Source: Thiotrichaceae bacterium (GTDB lineage: Bacteria > Pseudomonadota > Gammaproteobacteria > Thiotrichales > Thiotrichaceae). From it: 8,945 nt of DNA. Where the stretch lies: positions 1 to 8,945 of the forward strand of contig JALVFC010000355.1 in the NCBI GenBank assembly GCA_027030285.1, written 5' to 3'. The notes beneath the pieces are model-generated. The model did no database searches and was not told where the DNA came from. It was given only the letters and a program-made list of their open reading frames with translations. Positions 4,978-8,945 of the stretch are shown in pieces (the stretch's first letter is position 1; the number at the start of each line of letters is the position of its first letter). The translations under genes were made by a program, and so were the position numbers.

Positions 4978-6891
4978 ATGGCAAAAGTTATTGGTATAGA
5001 TTTAGGTACGACCAACTCGTGTGTCGCTGTGATGGAAGGCGACAAGGCGAAAGTTATAGAAAATGCTGAAGGTGACCGTACCACTCCTTCGATAGTAGCG
5101 TATGCAGACAATGAGGTACTGGTAGGACAACCTGCGAAACGGCAGGCTGTGACTAATCCTGAGAAAACCCTGTTTGCAATCAAGCGTCTGATTGGGCGCA
5201 AATATGATGAGGAGGCTGTGCAAAAGGATATTGAGCTGGTGCCTTATAAAATCATTAAAGCCAGCAATGGTGATGCCTGGGTTGAAGTCGATGGTAAGCA
5301 GCTTTCACCTTCTGAAGTATCTGCGCGTGTGTTGATGAAACTGAAAAAAGATGCAGAAGCCTACCTGGGTGAAACTGTTAAGGAGGCGGTCATTACTGTA
5401 CCGGCTTATTTTAATGATTCTCAACGTCAGGCAACCAAGGATGCAGGCAAAATTGCTGGTCTGGATGTCAAGCGGATTATTAACGAACCAACTGCTGCGG
5501 CACTGGCCTATGGTATTGACCAGTCTGGTAAGGAAGATCAAAAGGTTGTGGTCTATGACCTTGGTGGTGGTACGTTTGACGTGTCGATTATAGAAATCGC
5601 CGATGTTGAGGGGGAGAAGCAGTTTGAAGTGCTCTCCACCAACGGGGATACCTTCCTCGGTGGTGAGGACTTTGATATGCGCCTCATGGACTTTTTGGCG
5701 GAAACCTTCAAGAAAGACTCAGGCGTGGATATCTACAATGATCCGTTGGCACTGCAACGTCTGAAGGAGGCCGCTGAGAAGGCCAAGGTGGAGCTGTCAT
5801 CTACCATGCAGACTGAAGTTAATCTGCCTTATATCACCGCAGACGCTTCTGGTCCCAAGCATCTGAATATCAAGGTGACACGAGACAAGCTGGAATCACT
5901 GGTTGAGGATCTGATTGAACGCACCATCAAGCCTTGTGAACAGGCATTAAAAGATGCTGGCTTATCAGCATCAGATATTGATGATGTGATTCTGGTAGGT
6001 GGCCAAACACGCATGCCAAAGGTACAGGAGAAGGTAAAAGACTTCTTTGGCAAAGCGCCTCGTAAGGACGTGAATCCTGATGAAGCAGTGGCATTGGGTG
6101 CGGCGATTCAGGCGGCAGTATTGTCTGGTGATGTGAATGATGTGTTGTTGCTGGATGTGACTCCACTGTCATTGGGTATCGAAACCATGGGTGGTGTGAT
6201 GACCAAACTGATCGAGAAGAATACAACGATCCCTACTAAGGCATCAGAAATTTTCTCGACAGCAGAGGACAACCAGACTTCGGTTACCGTACACGTGCTT
6301 CAGGGTGAACGTGAACTGGCGAAAGATAATAAATCGCTGGGGCAGTTTAATCTGACAGATATTCCACCCGCTCCGCGTGGTGTGCCACAAATTGAAGTCA
6401 CTTTTGATATTGATGCCAATGGTATTTTGAAAGTATCAGCGAAAGACAAGGTGACTGGCAAGGAGCAGGCGATTGAGATCAAGGCTTCAAGTGGTTTATC
6501 TGAAGCAGAAGTTGAGCAAATGGTGAAAGATGCTGAAGCGCATGCTGAAGAAGACCGCAAGCAGCGTGAGCTGATTGATGCGCGAAACCAGGCAGACCAG
6601 TTGGTTCACCTTGCCGAGAAATCACTGAAAGATGCTGGAGATAATGCTCCAGATGCTGAAAAGCAGGCATTACAGTCGGCCATTGATGCAGTAAAAGAGG
6701 CGATCAAGGGCGATGATAAATCAGTGATTGATGAGAAATCTCAGGCTTTGCAGCAAGCATCTAGTGCCTTTATGCAAGCCACTGCATCAGCTTCAAGCTC
6801 ATCTACACAATCTGCTCAGGCGGGTCAATCTGCCGCAGCAGATAACGACGATGATGATGTTGTTGATGCCGAGTTTGAAGAAGTGAAATAG
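4978..6891 (+). CDS. dnaK: Molecular chaperone DnaK (Hsp70)
   Basis: A complete 637-residue Hsp70, cytoplasmic, which refolds proteins in ATP-driven cycles with a J-protein and a nucleotide exchange factor. The ATPase domain covers about 1-385: phosphate loop GIDLGTTNS at 6-14, a second phosphate motif DLGGGTFD at 194-201 with the autophosphorylation Thr at 199, and VILVGGQTRMPKVQ near 337-350. The interdomain linker VLLLDVTPL is at 389-397. The substrate-binding domain and helical lid follow. The tail is Ser/Ala/Gln-rich and ends in DAEFEEVK, like E. coli but without the last residues. All key residues seem intact. AGGAG is 9 nt before the ATG. Unlike the usual grpE-dnaK-dnaJ order, no grpE or dnaJ adjoins; the J-protein in the window is cbpA on the other strand. 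It may be an extra, island-borne DnaK. Confidence 0.98.
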   Translation: MAKVIGIDLGTTNSCVAVMEGDKAKVIENAEGDRTTPSIVAYADNEVLVGQPAKRQAVTNPEKTLFAIKRLIGRKYDEEAVQKDIELVPYKIIKASNGDAWVEVDGKQLSPSEVSARVLMKLKKDAEAYLGETVKEAVITVPAYFNDSQRQATKDAGKIAGLDVKRIINEPTAAALAYGIDQSGKEDQKVVVYDLGGGTFDVSIIEIADVEGEKQFEVLSTNGDTFLGGEDFDMRLMDFLAETFKKDSGVDIYNDPLALQRLKEAAEKAKVELSSTMQTEVNLPYITADASGPKHLNIKVTRDKLESLVEDLIERTIKPCEQALKDAGLSASDIDDVILVGGQTRMPKVQEKVKDFFGKAPRKDVNPDEAVALGAAIQAAVLSGDVNDVLLLDVTPLSLGIETMGGVMTKLIEKNTTIPTKASEIFSTAEDNQTSVTVHVLQGERELAKDNKSLGQFNLTDIPPAPRGVPQIEVTFDIDANGILKVSAKDKVTGKEQAIEIKASSGLSEAEVEQMVKDAEAHAEEDRKQRELIDARNQADQLVHLAEKSLKDAGDNAPDAEKQALQSAIDAVKEAIKGDDKSVIDEKSQALQQASSAFMQATASASSSSTQSAQAGQSAAADNDDDDVVDAEFEEVK

Positions 6892-6909
6892 TCTCATTAG
6901 AGAGCTTAT

Positions 6910-6936
6910 CCAGGGTGGTTTTTCTTACCACCCTGG
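6910..6936 (+). terminator. 10-bp stem-loop after dnaK (terminator-like, no U tail)
   Basis: Perfect arms CCAGGGTGGT and ACCACCCTGG around a 7-nt loop, 18 nt after the dnaK stop. The stem is GC-rich, but a C/A-rich stretch follows instead of T residues. It may be a weak or Rho-assisted terminator, or a 3' stability element that uncouples dnaK from yfdX. Confidence 0.6.
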
Positions 6937-7058
6937 CACATCGAAGTGAAAACACCCCCCAGGAAGTGATGAACTATTCCTGTATGGCAGGTATTGCCTG
7001 AAGGATACATCAGAAGCACAACGCAACTTTCTGAAATTTAAAACATAGGAGAATGATC

Positions 7059-8054
7059 ATGAAAAAAATAGTTAAACGTAAACCTGTTCTGTTGCTATCC
7101 ACTCTATTGGTGGGAGCACTGACAATTAGTCCATTGGTAATGGCAGAAACACAAGCCAGTAAACTACAGGATTTGCCACCTAAGACCGATAGCAAGGTGA
7201 TTGGCAAGGAACAAAATAAAGCCAATAAGGATGCTATTAAAGCAGAACAAAAAACACAGCATGATTTGCTGCATGAAGTGAATAAAGGTGTGAGTGAGGG
7301 GTTTGAGCATGTGCTCAAAGCGACCAAACTCATAGAAGAGGATAAAAGCAAGGAAGCGATTAAAGAGCTGGAAGCAGCTACCGGGAAATTTGATATAGCC
7401 TTGGCAGCCAATCCCGAGCTGGGGCTTGTTCCTATTGAAACAGGCGTCAAAGTGACAGAACTGATTACGACACCAGCAGCTGTCAAGGCGCAGGTTGAAG
7501 TGGCGCAAAAGTTCCTGAAAGACTCAAAGGTACAGGCAGCCAGAGCCATCCTGCAACCTTTACGTGATGATATTGAAACACGTGAAGTCAGCTTGCCTAT
7601 GTCAACCTATCCAACGGCTATCAAGCTGGCGACCAAAATGCTCGTTGAAGGAAAAAAGGATGCTGCTTTAAGTACCTTGGCAACTGCCTTAACGACACTT
7701 GTTGAAAAGCGCGCTATTATTCCTCTATCTTTGATTCGCGTACAATCAATGGTGGCGGCTGCCTCCGAGCTGGATAAGGAAAAAGGCAAGGACAAGGCAC
7801 TGCTTTTGCTCGATGCTGCTGAAGAGCAGTTGCAACTGGCGGTAGCTCTGGGATATGCGGATAAGCATTCTGCACTTTATAAAGATTTATCAGAGCAAGT
7901 CAAAGCCCTTATGAAAGAGGCGAAAGGTGGCAATGTTGTTGAGCGTTTGTATAGCAAGCTGAATAAGTCCATTAAGGATTTATTGAAGAAAAGCTCAGAA
8001 CAGGAAGAAAAACCCAAAACTTCAAACAAGCCTGACAGTACTGAGAATAAATAA
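7059..8054 (+). CDS. Secreted YfdX-family stress protein
   Basis: A 331-residue exported protein. A signal peptide is clear: basic MKKIVKRK, hydrophobic core LLLSTLLVGALTISPL, and cleavage after VMA at residue 29. The mature part is alpha-helical and Lys/Glu/Ala-rich. The YfdX pattern appears as a GLVPIETGVKVTELI segment, a REVSLPMSTYPTAIKLATKM segment, a GKKDAALSTLATAL repeat-like helix, then IIPLSLIRVQSMVAAASELD and LQLAVALGYADK. The last ~20 residues are a charged, low-complexity tail. YfdX proteins are periplasmic, linked to acid, heat or antibiotic stress, and are part of the tLST heat-resistance locus; the molecular function is unresolved. AGGAG at 7047-7051 is only 1 nt from an ATG at 7053 but 7 nt from the ATG at 7059, so I chose the latter. 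It follows dnaK by 167 nt, after a stem-loop. Confidence 0.83.
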   Translation: MKKIVKRKPVLLLSTLLVGALTISPLVMAETQASKLQDLPPKTDSKVIGKEQNKANKDAIKAEQKTQHDLLHEVNKGVSEGFEHVLKATKLIEEDKSKEAIKELEAATGKFDIALAANPELGLVPIETGVKVTELITTPAAVKAQVEVAQKFLKDSKVQAARAILQPLRDDIETREVSLPMSTYPTAIKLATKMLVEGKKDAALSTLATALTTLVEKRAIIPLSLIRVQSMVAAASELDKEKGKDKALLLLDAAEEQLQLAVALGYADKHSALYKDLSEQVKALMKEAKGGNVVERLYSKLNKSIKDLLKKSSEQEEKPKTSNKPDSTENK

Positions 8055-8073
8055 ACTGTCGAGATAATAATAA

Positions 8074-8118
8074 TAATCGCCTACGTTTCAGCTCATCAGA
8101 CATCTACGTAGGCGATTA
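8074..8118. repeat. 13-bp perfect inverted repeat after yfdX
   Basis: TAATCGCCTACGT (8074-8086) and its exact complement ACGTAGGCGATTA (8106-8118) flank a 19-nt spacer. It starts 20 nt after the yfdX stop. No T run follows on the plus strand; on the minus strand a TTATTATTATTATC stretch follows. It could be a terminator-like hairpin or a spaced operator in front of the next gene. Confidence 0.6.
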
Positions 8119-8204
8119 GCACTCCGGCAGGCATACTTTGCTTTATCCAGCGGAGCATTAAAAAATGTTCCCGTATAGTCTCTTATTCACATAGGTAGAA
8201 ACCA

Positions 8205-8795
8205 ATGTCAAAGTTAAACCGCCAGAATCTTATTTACCTAACCCTCAGCACACTTCTGGTCACTGGTGGTTATCTATTCCTTCGTTATGCCTACCGTGTC
8301 GCTGATCAATTCCCTTTTTCGCAGGAAATTGTACTGGTTATCCTGGGAACCATTGTCACCATGTTTATTACAGCTATCTTGCTTAACAAGCAGACAGAAG
8401 TTGAACTGAAAAAAGAAGAGAATATAAAATTCATCGATCTTAAAACAAGTATTTACATTGAACTGATAGAGCATCTCGAAGAAGTTATTCTAGATGGAAA
8501 TATTGATGAGCGTGACAAGATAAAGCTGCGTATCCTGGCACATAAGCTGGCTATTGTTGCTTCACATGGGGTCTTACAACAGTTTGAGAAGTTTATAGAG
8601 GAATTTAACAAAATTGCTAGTGATGAAATGGTTGATACAGGAGATATCAATACGCTTATGGATGAATTGGCTGAACTGTCAATTTATATCAGGAAAGACC
8701 TGATTGGTGATCTGGATATGCGCCATGGTATTGATCAACATAAGATTGCCTTGCAAATATTGGAAAACTCAGATGCATTACAGGCAAAAGGTTAG
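8205..8795 (+). CDS. Two-TM membrane protein of unknown function
   Basis: I do not recognise this 196-residue protein. It has two membrane segments: about 9-28 (LIYLTLSTLLVTGGYLFLRY) and 41-60 (EIVLVILGTIVTMFITAILL), joined by a short loop. A long soluble C-terminal part follows, starting with a charged, coiled-coil-like helix (NKQTEVELKKEENIKFIDLK) and further amphipathic helices. No enzyme motif or Cys is visible. The charge pattern suggests both ends in the cytoplasm, with the C-terminal helices forming an oligomer or partner-binding domain. Ribosome site AGG at 8193-8195 is weak. The stop is 3 nt before the next ATG (PsiE-like gene), so the two are very probably co-translated. Its place between yfdX and a PsiE-like gene suggests a membrane role in stress tolerance, by context only. 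Confidence 0.78.
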   Translation: MSKLNRQNLIYLTLSTLLVTGGYLFLRYAYRVADQFPFSQEIVLVILGTIVTMFITAILLNKQTEVELKKEENIKFIDLKTSIYIELIEHLEEVILDGNIDERDKIKLRILAHKLAIVASHGVLQQFEKFIEEFNKIASDEMVDTGDINTLMDELAELSIYIRKDLIGDLDMRHGIDQHKIALQILENSDALQAKG

Positions 8796-8798
8796 TAA

Positions 8799-8945
8799 AT
8801 GAAAAGTTTAGATGACAGGGAGAAAGCTCCCCGTTCAGAAATCCGTAAATACTGGGCGGTGATGACACTTTATGAACGATTTGAGCACCTTGTTGCAATT
8901 ACGCTCAGTGTGGTTATCAGTCTCGTCGTTATTTTTGCACTATTG
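8799..8945 (+). CDS. PsiE-like membrane protein, N-terminus only (cut by window edge)
   Basis: The first 49 codons are present and remain open to the last base. The N-terminus is a charged cytoplasmic arm (MKSLDDREKAPRSEIRKYWA). Next come VMTLYERFEHLVA and the start of a hydrophobic helix, ITLSVVISLVVIFALL. The YERFEHLVA segment before the first membrane helix is what I associate with PsiE-family proteins found in tLST-type heat-resistance loci; E. coli PsiE is phosphate-starvation-inducible, of unknown biochemical function. AAAGG at the end of the previous gene would serve as ribosome site, and the gap is 3 nt, so translation is probably coupled. The neighbouring YfdX supports the assignment. 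With only 49 residues the family call is tentative. Confidence 0.55.
   Translation, partial: MKSLDDREKAPRSEIRKYWAVMTLYERFEHLVAITLSVVISLVVIFALL

Noticed and set aside
5927..6226. 99-residue minus-strand open frame inside dnaK
   Set aside because: Antisense of a highly conserved gene, His/Pro/Ser-rich low-quality protein, no initiation signal.
7010..7549. 179-residue minus-strand open frame rich in Ser, Leu and Ala
   Set aside because: It is the antisense shadow of yfdX, whose Lys/Glu/Ala-rich codons give long open antisense frames. No ribosome site or known motif.
8116..8124. TTAGCACTC, identical to the left arm of the CIRCE element bound by HrcA
   Set aside because: The right arm GAGTGCTAA is not present at the expected 9-nt distance, and no chaperone gene follows. 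The bases are largely explained by the 13-bp inverted repeat ending at 8118.

Overview
The window reads as a protein-quality-control and stress-tolerance island from a bacterium, most likely a gammaproteobacterium. The basis is a DnaK with E. coli-like numbering and an EEVK C-terminus, a CbpA/CbpM pair, a zinc-ribbon thioredoxin 2, a YfdX protein and a DsrC/TusE-type protein. Every identification is by reading motifs; no database search was run.

Layout. Positions 1-475 are wreckage: an internal piece of an ISAs1-like transposase (minus strand) is joined head to head to the C-terminal half of a universal stress protein (plus strand). From 493 to 3982 six genes run on the minus strand, in transcription order: three different small heat-shock proteins, thioredoxin 2 (trxC type), cbpA and cbpM. 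A good sigma-32-like promoter precedes the first sHsp gene, and a second candidate precedes cbpA. Positions 3983-4411 are a divergent control region with a perfect CTGTCAGC/GCTGACAG palindrome and repeated GCTGACA motifs. From 4412 to the right edge everything is on the plus strand: a DsrC-like protein without the C-terminal redox cysteines, a full-length dnaK, a secreted YfdX protein, a two-TM protein of unknown function, and the start of a PsiE-like membrane protein cut by the window edge.

How it may work together. sHsps would hold unfolding proteins, DnaK with the J-protein CbpA would refold them, CbpM would tune CbpA, and thioredoxin 2 would repair oxidised thiols. YfdX and PsiE-like proteins would act in the periplasm and membrane. 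The set sHsp20 + thioredoxin + YfdX + PsiE recalls the transmissible locus of stress tolerance (tLST, or locus of heat resistance). Here it is combined with DnaK/CbpA/CbpM and a DsrC-like protein; no ClpG/ClpK, FtsH, HdeD, KefB, DegP or GrpE gene is in the window. The IS remnant at the left edge fits a mobile or rearranged island. Structured non-coding elements include a 25-nt hairpin before dnaK, a 10-bp hairpin after dnaK, and a 13-bp perfect inverted repeat after yfdX.
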